A stretch of DNA of 64,000 nt, from assembly GCA_016745315.1 (NCBI GenBank), contig CP066886.1, positions 5,518,501 through 5,582,500 on the forward strand. The letters run 5' to 3'. Positions 1-8,643 of the stretch are shown here, one piece after another. The stretch's first letter is position 1, and each line of letters opens with the position of its first letter. The notes beneath the pieces were generated by a model. It saw only the letters and a list, made by a program, of their open reading frames with translations. It made no database searches and was not told the origin of the DNA. The DNA is from Arthrospira sp. PCC 9108. GTDB lineage: Bacteria; Cyanobacteriota; Cyanobacteriia; Cyanobacteriales; Microcoleaceae. The translations under genes and the position numbers were made by a program.

Positions 1-1653
1 GGATGGGGATTATGGCTCGCCGCCTTACTATTATTTACCATAGATTTAGGCGGAGTTGCCCTCCGAGACTGGGACGAAGGAATTGTCGCCCAAGTAGCGC
101 GGGAGTTAATCACAGGGGATGCTAACTGGTTACACCCGACCCTAAACGGAGACCCTTACTTAAACAAACCCCCCCTAATTCATTGGTTCATCGCCCTATT
201 TTACCAGATAGGGGGTGTAAACGAATGGACAGCCCGTCTACCAGGAGCCTTCTTAACAGCCACATCCGTACCCTTATTATACAGTTTAGGGCGGGAAATT
301 TTCCACCGTCGCAGCCAGGCGATTTTTTCAGCCTTAGTTTATTTAACCCTAATTCCAATAGTCCGTCATGGCCGTTTAGCCATGTTAGATGGGGCGGTAT
401 TATTTTTTCTAGTCCTAATGATGGTCTGCGTATTGCGTGCGCGGCGAGATTTGCGCTACGCCTTGGGGTCTGGGTTAGCATTTGGGTTATTGTGTCTCAC
501 CAAAGGAGTGCTATTAGGGGTATTATTAGGAGCGATCGCCTTCGGATTTTTGCTGTGGGATACCCCCCGACTGTTGACCTCAAAATTCCTGTGGTGGGGC
601 TTAGGGCTAGGCTTAGTACCCGTAGCGTTTTGGTATGCTTCCCAATGGCAATATTATGGCTTTGACTTCATAATCGCCAACCTAGTAGATCAGTCCCTAG
701 TTAGAATTTGGGAGTCCGTAGAAAACCACAAAGGACCCCCCTGGTATTATTTGCTGGAAATCATTAAATTTAGCGCCCCCTGGCTATTATTCTGGTTAGG
801 AGGATTAAGATTAGCTTGGCGCGATCGCAATTTAAGTTGGGCGCGGTTAACATTAGTGTGGACAGGAGTTTATCTAATCGCCGTATCTGCGATGAATACC
901 AAACTCCCCTGGTATATTATGCCCATTTATCCAGCCTTCGCCCTAGCAGTAGGAAGTTATCTAGCCCTAGTTTGGGAAGAAGGAGATCATCAAATTGGTA
1001 GATGGCGAAAAACAAAGCCTTCCCCCAGCGTCCCCCCAGACCAATTGTTAACCCCAGATTATCCCTGTCCCCGTCCCGATAGCCTATGGCCTATATTTAG
1101 TCTCTTAGCCTTTGTAGCTTGGCTAGGAGGCCTATATTTAGGGGGAATGCTAACCCTAACTGATAGTCAATCTTTAGACATTAACCTTCAGTTAACCTTT
1201 GCTTCCGTAGCATTAACCATGGCTGTTAGCACCCTATTATTAGTCGAATGCGATCGGCAATTTTTAGTCATTCTCTGCTGGGGGATGTACCTATCCCTGC
1301 TGCTATTTGTTTCCTCACATCACTGGGTTTGGGAATTGGGCGAGTCCTACCCCGTCAAACCCGTTGCTAGTCTCATCCAACAACATACTCCCGCAGAGGC
1401 AAAGATTTACACATCTTACCCCCACTCGCGACCTTCCCTAGATTTTTATAGCGCCAGGCGAATACAGCCTCTAGTAAACGACAGCCTACAGCATTACTGG
1501 CACAATTCACCCTCAGCCTATTTTCTGGTTGATCAGCAAACCCTCAATAACCTGCAACTACCAGATACCAGAGTTTTGGGGACTGTAGAAGGGTGGACTC
1601 TAATTATGCCTTCTGAAAGTCCCAAACCCATCAAAGGATTAAAGCCAGTTTAG
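1..1653 (+). CDS. ArnT/PMT-like GT39 glycosyltransferase, 5' end outside window
   Basis: The frame is open from base 1, giving at least 550 residues; the N-terminus lies outside the window. The protein is hydrophobic with many predicted membrane helices. Signature pieces of the dolichyl-phosphate-mannose mannosyltransferase/ArnT superfamily are visible near the start: RDWDEG, the acidic catalytic motif of the first periplasmic loop, then NKPPLIHW, ARLPGA and GRLAMLDG. Family members transfer a sugar from a polyprenyl-phosphate donor to lipid or protein on the outer face of the plasma membrane. The C-terminal 100 residues form a soluble periplasmic-type domain, as in ArnT. Donor and acceptor cannot be told from sequence. 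The gene converges on, and overlaps by four bases, the minus-strand zinc-ribbon gene. Confidence 0.85.
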   Translation, partial: GWGLWLAALLLFTIDLGGVALRDWDEGIVAQVARELITGDANWLHPTLNGDPYLNKPPLIHWFIALFYQIGGVNEWTARLPGAFLTATSVPLLYSLGREIFHRRSQAIFSALVYLTLIPIVRHGRLAMLDGAVLFFLVLMMVCVLRARRDLRYALGSGLAFGLLCLTKGVLLGVLLGAIAFGFLLWDTPRLLTSKFLWWGLGLGLVPVAFWYASQWQYYGFDFIIANLVDQSLVRIWESVENHKGPPWYYLLEIIKFSAPWLLFWLGGLRLAWRDRNLSWARLTLVWTGVYLIAVSAMNTKLPWYIMPIYPAFALAVGSYLALVWEEGDHQIGRWRKTKPSPSVPPDQLLTPDYPCPRPDSLWPIFSLLAFVAWLGGLYLGGMLTLTDSQSLDINLQLTFASVALTMAVSTLLLVECDRQFLVILCWGMYLSLLLFVSSHHWVWELGESYPVKPVASLIQQHTPAEAKIYTSYPHSRPSLDFYSARRIQPLVNDSLQHYWHNSPSAYFLVDQQTLNNLQLPDTRVLGTVEGWTLIMPSESPKPIKGLKPV

Positions 1654-2045
1654 GGAAAAGGGTAATCGGCTGCATCTTGTTCCAATTCCGTAATACTAGG
1701 GTCAAGCATTTGGTTGTGATAATTTAGGCGATCGGTTGCTACCACTGCCAAACTTAACAGTAGCAGACTACTAACGATCGCCACTAAGGGAAACGGTTTA
1801 GTTGAACAAACATCACGACCAATTCTAGCCAACGGATGACTCTGTCGCCTTAGCATTCTACCGATCGCCCAATGTTGCCAAGAAAAAGGATCTCGCACAT
1901 AATGACCACTGTTGCTAATTACCAGATGAGTATGGCAGTTAGGACAGGTAAACAGTCCGCCAAACACCCCTACTGAAGGCAAAACGCTAGTGTGGTGGCA
2001 AATGGGACAATTAACTGAATGAGAGTTAAAAGTATCAGCATTCAT
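1650..2045 (-). CDS. Small zinc-ribbon membrane protein, unknown function
   Basis: About 131 residues from the ATG at 2045; an in-frame GTG at 2078 would add 11 residues. The N-terminal part has two CPxC knuckles (CPIC and CPNC, 19 residues apart) typical of a treble-clef or zinc-ribbon fold. The C-terminal part has one hydrophobic segment (FPLVAIVSSLLLLSLAVVA) that would anchor the protein in the membrane. I recognise no family function. It is convergent with the glycosyltransferase gene and its stop overlaps the stop of that gene. Confidence 0.6.
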   Translation of the reverse strand: MNADTFNSHSVNCPICHHTSVLPSVGVFGGLFTCPNCHTHLVISNSGHYVRDPFSWQHWAIGRMLRRQSHPLARIGRDVCSTKPFPLVAIVSSLLLLSLAVVATDRLNYHNQMLDPSITELEQDAADYPFP

Positions 2046-2308
2046 AGATGACTGTGTGTGAGTGAACGAACTTATCACCAGGGGGTGTCAACCCTTGGGC
2101 TTTAACCAACCCCCATGCTCCGACTTGCTATGATTAACATTCTATCTACTATTCTAGTCTACCGTTACATAAGACTTACGCAAAGTAACCCACAACTAGA
2201 CTTTTCTATCTCCGATAACTGCTACTAGGGGCAGTTGGCGCTTCCGAACCTGCTTGATACAGAACTGTCGGCAGCACTCTGTCTACAGGCTAACATCGTC
2301 TCTTCCCC

Positions 2309-2367
2309 GTGCGTTGCCAATACGCTCTTTGGCTAGTTTTCCCGAAAGTTGATCGATGCAACGTACC
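2309..2367 (+). repeat. 59-bp palindrome-ended dispersed repeat, copy 1
   Basis: This stretch begins GTGCGTTGCCAATACGCTC and ends with a near-complement of its start (GCAACG). An almost identical copy, inverted, lies at 60800-60858, with about three to four differences over 59 bp. The ends form an inverted repeat of about 9-10 bp, so it looks like a very small MITE-type element or a mobile palindrome. It sits in the 424-bp gap between the zinc-ribbon gene and surE, in which I see no gene. Confidence 0.6.
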
Positions 2368-2373
2368 CTACCC

Positions 2374-2430
2374 GGGGCGGGTTCAGTAATAGGGCGGGTG
2401 AGAATGATGACTGACTGTAGAACCCGCCCC
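2374..2430. repeat. GC-rich inverted repeat (GGGGCGGGTTC ... GAACCCGCCCC)
   Basis: An 11-bp perfect inverted repeat bounds an imperfect 57-bp unit. The same GGGGCGGGTT arm bounds the 60-70 bp inserts found inside several intron RT genes (7023, 9768, 11612, 39710, 52655), so this is probably a member or relative of that palindromic repeat family. Confidence 0.5.
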
Positions 2431-2502
2431 TACCCTGCCTACAGAATTCGTGAAGTACCCTAACCTACTACCTTGAGGCAGGGGTATTTCACCCCGATTT
2501 AA

Positions 2503-3318
2503 CTAGGTCTGCTGTCTCCAGTTTCTCACGGCGGCCACCAAATCCGCAAGGGGTTCTAAGGCTTTAAATTGGGTAAGGTTGTACTGAAGGGGGGTAATGG
2601 TAATATAGTTACTGCGGACGGCACTCACATCTGTGGGTGCATCATCTAAATTTTGATGGTCGATAACTTCTTCCACATCTTCGAGGAGTTCTCCGGCAAG
2701 CCAGTAGTAGGTTTTGCCACGCGGATCGACCCGTTTCTCAAAAATATCCACATAGCGCCGAATACCTTGGCGGGCGATCGCCACTCCCGAAATTTCATGT
2801 TCCCCAACAGCAGGAATATTAACATTAAGCAAAAATGCTTCCGACAATCCCTGATTTTCTAAAGCGTTAACCAGGGTGGTCGCAAAACCGGCCGCTACAT
2901 CAAATTCAACAGACGAATAACTCGCTAGACTAAATGCAATACTAGGGATACCCTCAATCAAGCCTTCCATGGCGGCTGATACCGTTCCCGAATACAGGAT
3001 ATCCGTTCCTAGGTTGGGGCCGTGGTTGATACCTGACAAAACCATATCTGGCATACTGTCAAGTAAAGCAAACAACCCCAATTTTACGCAATCAGCCGGG
3101 GTTCCTGAACAAGACCAGGCGGTTACAGTGGGGTGAAAGACTGATGAACACTCTTCCGCACGAATGGGCTGATGTAGGGTCAATCCGTGACCAGTGGCTG
3201 AACGTTCGCGATCGGGACAGACAACAGTAACATCATGTCCCGCTTCCCCTAAACTATTAGCTAGGGAACGAATACCCAGGGCAAAAACCCCATCATCATT
3301 GCTGATTAACAGTTTCAT
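2503..3318 (-). CDS. surE: 5'/3'-nucleotidase SurE
   Basis: SurE is a metal-dependent nucleoside monophosphate phosphatase that also acts on short polyphosphate. The 271-residue product begins MKLLISNDDGVFALGI; the NDDG pair of aspartates binds the metal. Further family motifs are SATGHGLTL, SGTPADCVKLG and SGINHGPNLGTDILYSGTV (metal-binding Asn). Length is normal for the family. The gene stands alone, with the right end of an IS200/IS605 element about 40 bp upstream of its start, so its promoter region may lie partly in or against that element. Confidence 0.95.
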   Translation of the reverse strand: MKLLISNDDGVFALGIRSLANSLGEAGHDVTVVCPDRERSATGHGLTLHQPIRAEECSSVFHPTVTAWSCSGTPADCVKLGLFALLDSMPDMVLSGINHGPNLGTDILYSGTVSAAMEGLIEGIPSIAFSLASYSSVEFDVAAGFATTLVNALENQGLSEAFLLNVNIPAVGEHEISGVAIARQGIRRYVDIFEKRVDPRGKTYYWLAGELLEDVEEVIDHQNLDDAPTDVSAVRSNYITITPLQYNLTQFKALEPLADLVAAVRNWRQQT

Positions 3319-3360
3319 CGACCACCATTTCCGCGCATTACAATTTGAACTTTTTTGAAT

Positions 3361-3491
3361 TTAACGGCCGAGAAGCCCCGCCCTCTCCCCGTAGGGTTAG
3401 CGTCAGGATTAGTCCCGTTTCCATTCAGGGCTACTGCTTTGCTTAGTACGGCATGAAGCTCTCCCACCTGGCGTAGCCAGGTGGGAGTGTC
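3361..3491 (-). ncRNA. Putative TnpB guide-RNA (omega/reRNA) scaffold and IS605 right end
   Basis: This region lies directly 3' of the tnpB gene on the same strand, where IS200/IS605 elements encode the RNA that guides TnpB. It holds a perfect 12-bp stem with a 3-nt loop (3461-3487, CTCCCACCTGGC). It also holds a conserved tail, on the minus strand GCTAACCCTACGG, then GGGGCTTCTCGGCCGTTAA ending at 3361. The same tail occurs downstream of the other tnpB at 48704-48783, which supports a shared scaffold. The guide would be the bases just below 3361. The RNA call is inference from position and the shared motif. Confidence 0.5.
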
Positions 3492-4847
3492 CTATGCTAA
3501 TCTTGAACTATCCAGAGTCCAAAGATCACACAGGCAAGCCCAGCTTCGGGGCGAGCGTCCAGAACGTTGGCTGGATAGGTCCTCACTGTCCTTTCGGCGA
3601 GTGAGCTGAAGAATACCTCTAGCCGCTATATTCTGAGAAGCATTGAGATCGCAGTTATAGCGCTTACCCGAGGCCAATGTTGCCAGCGCGTAGTTTTTTG
3701 CATCGCGCTTAACAATACCAGAACCATCGTAAGCCAGTTTAGAGGTATAGGCGGCAACAACATCAATCACTTCGCCACCTAACTCCTGCCACTTCATCTC
3801 TGTGTAGTCCCGGATCTTGGCTTTGAGCCACCCATGGAAGCGCTGGCGCAGGTTGGAGCGTCGTCGCCCACCTTTTGCCCTCCAACCTTTCAGGTTCTCA
3901 AAGACAATAGCAGCGGCATTGAACTTAGTCGCTATCTGCACAATCCGCTTAGACACAATGTGGCTAATCTGGTTGTTGATGTTCTGGCATTTTCGATAAG
4001 TGTTGGAGCAGAATCCCTTGTGGAGCTTTCCCCCCTTGCCCATCGTCTTGGATGCCCGCTTAGAAACGGACTTGAGCCGTTTATCTCGACGGTCTATGTC
4101 TCTTCCATGGTGAATGAATTCACGATGGATTACAGTACCGTCGAAGGTAACGACTGTCACAGTTGCTGTAGTGTTGATACCTAAGTCAACCGCGACTACA
4201 TTCTGATCAGCTATCCGCTTCGCTGGCATACAGTGAAACGGAACTGATAGATAACAGGTTTGAGCGTCGAAAATCAACGAGGGCGACAATAGCTTATTGT
4301 CCGGGATCTCATGGCGGTTACATAGTCCCGTGATTTGAACTGTTGTCCAAACCCAGTCAGATCCCGTAAACACCTTGATTTCAATCTGCTCATAGCCATG
4401 TAGCTTATAGCATCCGCCCTTATAGAGCGTTGGATAACAGCCGGTTTTTGCCTGGAGTTGAGGCGGTTTAGCATCTTTGCGCTTCCGAGACATCCCACTT
4501 TGCCATTCCCGATACCGAGTCATATAGCTACTAACTTGTCCTACTGCCAACATGATGGCAGCACGGCGATAGTAGCTAGGGAATTTGTGGAACGTTATAT
4601 CAATCAGCCCGTACTTGGGATGAGGGTTTTTCCCTGTTCGATGAATGAGTCGTTCAACAGCAGAAATCACATTATTTCCAGGCAAACTCCCTAACTCTGA
4701 CCAGTGAGTGAAAACAATGCCTACCAAGTACCGACAGAACCGACGATAGACTTTCACCGTCTCGCCAAACAGAACACGTTGTTCTGCTGTTGGGTTCAAC
4801 GTCCACTTGTCAGTACGGATAATTTGGGTGGGCTTCTTTGTTCTCAT
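3492..4847 (-). CDS. tnpB: TnpB (IS605 OrfB family), RNA-guided nuclease
   Basis: From the ATG at 4847 the product is 451 residues; the upstream in-frame extension reads into the end of a group II intron and is not gene sequence. The helix-turn-helix/WED-like N-terminus is followed by RuvC-I (VAVDLGINTTATVTVV), an Arg/Lys-rich segment, RuvC-II (IVFENLKGW) and RuvC-III (CDLNASQNIAARG). All three acidic catalytic positions are present. The usual CxxC zinc-ribbon pairs between RuvC-II and III are absent (the segment reads VAAYTSKLAYDGSG), a feature shared with the other tnpB here. Known TnpB proteins cut DNA matching the guide encoded at the element's right end. An intron ends 13 bp before the start codon, which probably separates the gene from its native promoter. 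Confidence 0.85.
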   Translation of the reverse strand: MRTKKPTQIIRTDKWTLNPTAEQRVLFGETVKVYRRFCRYLVGIVFTHWSELGSLPGNNVISAVERLIHRTGKNPHPKYGLIDITFHKFPSYYRRAAIMLAVGQVSSYMTRYREWQSGMSRKRKDAKPPQLQAKTGCYPTLYKGGCYKLHGYEQIEIKVFTGSDWVWTTVQITGLCNRHEIPDNKLLSPSLIFDAQTCYLSVPFHCMPAKRIADQNVVAVDLGINTTATVTVVTFDGTVIHREFIHHGRDIDRRDKRLKSVSKRASKTMGKGGKLHKGFCSNTYRKCQNINNQISHIVSKRIVQIATKFNAAAIVFENLKGWRAKGGRRRSNLRQRFHGWLKAKIRDYTEMKWQELGGEVIDVVAAYTSKLAYDGSGIVKRDAKNYALATLASGKRYNCDLNASQNIAARGILQLTRRKDSEDLSSQRSGRSPRSWACLCDLWTLDSSRLA

Positions 4848-4860
4848 AGTCTCATTGTTC

Positions 4861-5720
4861 GTTATGGTCGAAAGGGAGGTCACCCTCCCCAACTCCAATT
4901 CCAAACCGTACTTGAGACTTTCACCTCATACGGCTCCTGATGTGGATACCCCTTTTGACATCGGGAACAGGGCAACAACTCCCTGCTTTGTGACTTCAAC
5001 TTTTGGAGCTAAATACAACATCGTAGTCTTTAAACTCGCTCTCGTCATAAACACTCTTATTTGTCGCAGTCTCTATATCCACACCGTGACTAGTGGGCAT
5101 ATCCTAACCATTACAGTTAGGCATTAGCTTTCAGTCACATCCTTTCCCCTTAAAGGCATACGCTTACACTTTTCACTACTGTGCAGTTACATCCTGCTGA
5201 GAACCTATGAGGGGTTTAAACGTTCCGTTTATACGGGCATTCCATCTTTAGACTTGTCCTGTCCACCGGGGTAATTTTAAAGGTCTGTGTAGGTAGTGAA
5301 TGAAAACTCCTACTTTTCCCCTTGCTCTTTTGAGCGCAGCGTATCAACCTATTTCGCTACTTAATAATTACGATGGTTCAAGCCGGAACATTCAGATTTC
5401 CTTAGTCATGGATGGTTGGCAGTGGTCGGATTATTGGGAATAGGTTTCCCTCACGCCTTCCGTTCCCCGCTTCAATCTGACGGGTTGTGATTCCTCAAAC
5501 TGGGGGTGGCTATCGCCGTTACTCTCAACGCCCTGATTTCTCAGTTGGTTTATGACCTTGAGTCCCCTGCCTTGCTTAGATTTCTCCAAGCGTCGGGACA
5601 TATAAACAGTTATGGGATGGTCAGGGGTGCGAATCCCTTATATTCCACCAAGGGGTGCAAGTCCCACTAGGAGGTTATTTCAGGCATTGCAGCCTTATTT
5701 GACTCCTAAACGTCTCGCAC
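4861..5720 (-). mobile_element. ORF-less group II intron T (860 nt)
   Basis: On the minus strand it begins GTGCGAGACGTTTAGGAGTC at 5720 and ends in domain VI with CCATAAC at 4861. A typical domain V starting GAGCCGTATGAGGTGAAAG lies near 4940-4905. No protein is encoded; domain IV is short. It sits between the tnpB start codon and a tnpA remnant of the same IS605 element, in the region where the tnpA N-terminus would be expected. Confidence 0.85.
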
Positions 5721-5942
5721 TCATGGTCTTATTGTACTACATCCAAGGTGTCAGTGTCCCGGTTGTGTAACACCCTTAAAACGGTGACTAGCAGGGAGAT
5801 TAGAAAGCGTTACGCTGAAGAATGACGACCCTATTACTGGAAGCGTGTTTTTTGGAAGCGTGAATTTAGCGCCGTTTCTAGCGGTGGCGCTCCTCTTTCC
5901 ATCCTCAAGTAGTACATTGAGAACCAGGGCTATGATGACTAA
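5721..5942 (+). pseudogene. tnpA: tnpA (IS200/IS605 Y1 transposase) C-terminal remnant
   Basis: In one frame the region reads LKTVTSREIRKRYAEE, stop, RPYYWKRVFWKREFSAVSS, then SGGAPLSILK, stop, YIENQGYDD, which is the C-terminal half of an HUH Y1 transposase including the catalytic tyrosine helix. Two in-frame stops (TGA and TAG) replace what are normally Leu and Gln codons, and the first half of the gene is missing beyond the intron boundary at 5720. It is divergent from tnpB, the usual IS605 layout. It cannot encode an active transposase. Confidence 0.8.
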
Positions 5943-5959
5943 ACCCCGCCGCTCCTTGA

Positions 5960-5983
5960 CCCCCACCTCGGAACAGGTGGGGG
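5960..5983. repeat. Hairpin at IS605 left end (CCCCCACCT/AGGTGGGGG)
   Basis: A perfect 9-bp stem with a 6-nt loop lies just beyond the tnpA stop. Its arm sequence resembles the hairpin at the tnpB end (CTCCCACCTGG). Subterminal hairpins at both ends are recognised by TnpA in this family. It could also act as a terminator, but no U-run follows. Confidence 0.5.
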
Positions 5984-6038
5984 AATGCGTCGCTAATTTT
6001 GTTCACCAACCCAGAAGCCAGCTACGATGGCCCGAAAA

Positions 6039-6067
6039 TTGACCAACTTCTTTTGATTGACTATGAT
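6039..6067 (+). promoter_or_regulatory. Sigma-70-type promoter TTGACC-N17-TATGAT
   Basis: A near-consensus -35 (TTGACC, 6039-6044) and -10 (TATGAT, 6062-6067) are separated by exactly 17 bp. Transcription would start around 6074, a few bases before intron A. All sequence down to pheS at 14996 is intron or short exon on the same strand, so this is a candidate for the pheS promoter. No other strong promoter was noticed immediately before pheS. Confidence 0.5.
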
Positions 6068-6803
6068 ACTTGACAAATACGTGCGAAACGTTCAGGCACG
6101 CGCATAGGGTTGAAATACCTGAAATAACCGCCTGGTAGGGACTTCAACCCCTTGGGTGAATATAAGGAACGCACTCCTGACCATCCTCATAACTGTTTAT
6201 ATGTCCCAACGTTCGGTATAGAGATATACCAAACAAGGCAGGGAACCCAAGGTCAAAACGAACTAACCCATACAAATTCCTTATAGGAAGCCCAGAAATG
6301 GATAAGTAAAAGTTAGGAAATTAGGGTAACGGCGATAGCCACCCCCAGTTTTGGGAATCACAACCCCAGGATTGAAGCGGGGAACGGAAGGCTCCGAGAT
6401 GTAACCTAACATCAGAAGTGAGACCACTGCCAACCATCCATGATTAGGGAAACCGAATGTTCGGCTTGAACCATCGTAAGAAGTAAGTAGCGAAATAGGT
6501 TTGATACGCTGCGCCCAAAAGGGTAAGGGGAAAAGTAGGAGTTTTGTATTTACTACCTATACAGACCTTTAAAAGTACCCCGGTGGATAGGACAAATCTA
6601 AAGATGGAATGCCCATATAAACGGAACGTTTTAAGTCCTCCTGGACTCTGATTATCTGGTCGAGATATCAGTAGGGATAAGTGTAACCGCAAGTCCTAGA
6701 GGATGTGAGATGTGACCAGAAGCCAACGCCCTGCTGTAATGGTAGGGATATGCTAACAGGTCACGGTTTGATTGTAAAGAAATAGAATCTAGTAGGTGTA
6801 CAT

Positions 6804-8643
6804 ATGGCGATAGCGAGTTCAAAGAAAGGGTTTGGAAAACCAAAACCAATCAAGACTACGAACAACGCATGGAAGACAATCCCATGGACTAAGGTTCAAC
6901 GGAAAATATTCAAGCTCCAAAAGAGTATATTTCAAGCAGCTAAATCGGGACAAGATGCAAAAGCTAGAAGGTGGCAACGTCTATTGGTGAAATCATATTA
7001 TGCCCGGCTCCTAGCAGTGCGGCTGTAGGGGCGGGTTCCACGGTCAGCCATGCTTCCCAACAGTCAGCTTAATAAACCCGCCCCCCAAGCGGGTCAAGGC
7101 AAGAAAACAGCCGGTGTTGATGGAGTAAGAGTAATCTCTCCAAGACAAAGGTTTGAACTGGTCAAGAACATTAAGGGAAACCTCAAAGCAAAACCACTGC
7201 GACGGGTTTGGATTCCAAAACCTGGTAAAAATGAAAAACGCCCGCTAGGAATACCCACAATCCAAGATAGAGCAAGGCAAGCCTTGGTTAAATCGGCTCT
7301 CGAACCTGAATGGGAATCGAGATTTGAAGGCACGAGCTATGGGTTCCGTCCTGGACGGTCAGCCCAAGACGCAATTAGCAGAATTTATATTGCCATAAAT
7401 CAAGGACAATACTATGTTCTTGACGCGGATATAGCAAAATGCTCTTACCGTGAACCATGAATACCTACTGTCCAAAATTCATTGTTCAAGCAGCCTAAAG
7501 AGAGACCTAAAACAATGGCTCAAATCGGGGGTGCTGGATAACGGCGTATTTGAGGATACAGAAACAGGAACACCTCAAGGAGGGGTAATAAGTCCAATAC
7601 TCGCCAACATCGCACTGTTGGGAATGGAAAGGCTAGTTAAAGGAATGTATCCAAACAAAGGTACAGCCACCCAGGTGAACCTTATAAGATATGCCGATGA
7701 TTTTGTGGTCATCTCCAAAGACCTAGGAATCATTGAACAGTGCCAAACTGCTATTTCTGAATGGCTAAAACCTGTAGGACTAGAAATAAAACCTGAAAAG
7801 ACTCGAATCTGTCATACACTCAAAACTATTGAGTATGGTGGCAAGACCGAAGAACCTGGGTTTGAATTTCTAGGATTCAATATCAGGCAATATCCGATAG
7901 GAAAATATAAATCTGGGAAAACGGGGGGAATGGCAAGACGATTAATCGGTCACAAAACCCATATCAAACCCAGCCAAAAAGCAGTCAAAGCCCACACTGA
8001 AGTGATTAAGGGTGTAATTAAACAACATAAGACAGCACCCCAATCAGCCCTGATAAGTAGACTAAACCCAATTATAAGAGGATGGGCAAACTATTACTCA
8101 GCGGTAGTCTCAACAGAGACCTTCAATAAGCTAGACTTCATAATCTGGCAAATGTTACGGGCATGGACAGTATCAAGATGCGGAAAGGCAAGTCACGAAA
8201 AGCTAAGTAAATATTTCAGACATGGAACAATTAAACTTAGCAATGGGAAAGAAAGACACGAAAATTGGCTGTTCCAAACCAAAGATGGGTTACATCTGTT
8301 CAATCACAATTGGACTCCAATTATCAGACATACCCTAATACTCCCCGACGCAACACCATACGACGGAAACTGGACTTACTGGGCAACCAGGAAAGGACAA
8401 GCAATCGACACGCCAATTAGGGTAGCAAAACTACTCAAAAAACCAAAAGGTAGATGTACCTGGTGCGGGCAATTCTTTACCCCATCAGACTTAATAGAAG
8501 TAGACCACATTGTACCTAGAAGCCAAGGCGGAAAGGATGAATACAAGAATCTTCAATTACTACATCGCCATTGTCACGATGATAAAACAGCTCTTGATGA
8601 AAGAGACGTTGCTGTACTCTTAACAAGGAGACGGTCAAACTAG
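6804..8643 (+). pseudogene. Group II intron IEP A (RT-maturase-HNH), broken twice
   Basis: The frame starts MAIASSKKGFGKPKPIKTT. After 74 residues it meets a TAG (7026-7028) supplied by a palindromic insert and continues in the same frame from 7050 (MLPNSQ...QGKKTAGVDG). It runs to RT motif A (VLDADIAKC), where a 2-nt deletion shifts it. The rest (7450-8643, GTG start) has TPQGGVISP, the catalytic YADD, the maturase domain, and an HNH domain with CTWCGQ, EVDHIVPRS, NLQLLHRHCH. Of the IEP copies here this is the only one without the A-run frameshift. The residues FDRI after motif A are lost, so a functional RT is doubtful. Confidence 0.85.
7023..7094 (+). repeat. Palindromic insert in IEP A (GGGGCGGGTT...AACCCGCCCC)
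   Basis: Compared with the IEP at 32742, which reads AVRRVTQDNQGKKTAG, this copy has 72 nt in place of 18 nt. The insert carries GGGGCGGGTT and AACCCGCCCC arms and adds a multiple of three bases, but brings an in-frame TAG followed 21 nt later by an ATG. Identical or near-identical inserts sit at the same codon at 9768-9839, 11612-11683, 39710-39781 (minus) and 52655-52726, and a diverged copy at 46082-46146. Confidence 0.8.

Noticed and set aside
4848..4904. N-terminal extension of TnpB (MELELGRVTSLS...)
   Set aside because: These codons lie largely in domain VI of intron T; the ATG at 4847 fits the TnpB family start.
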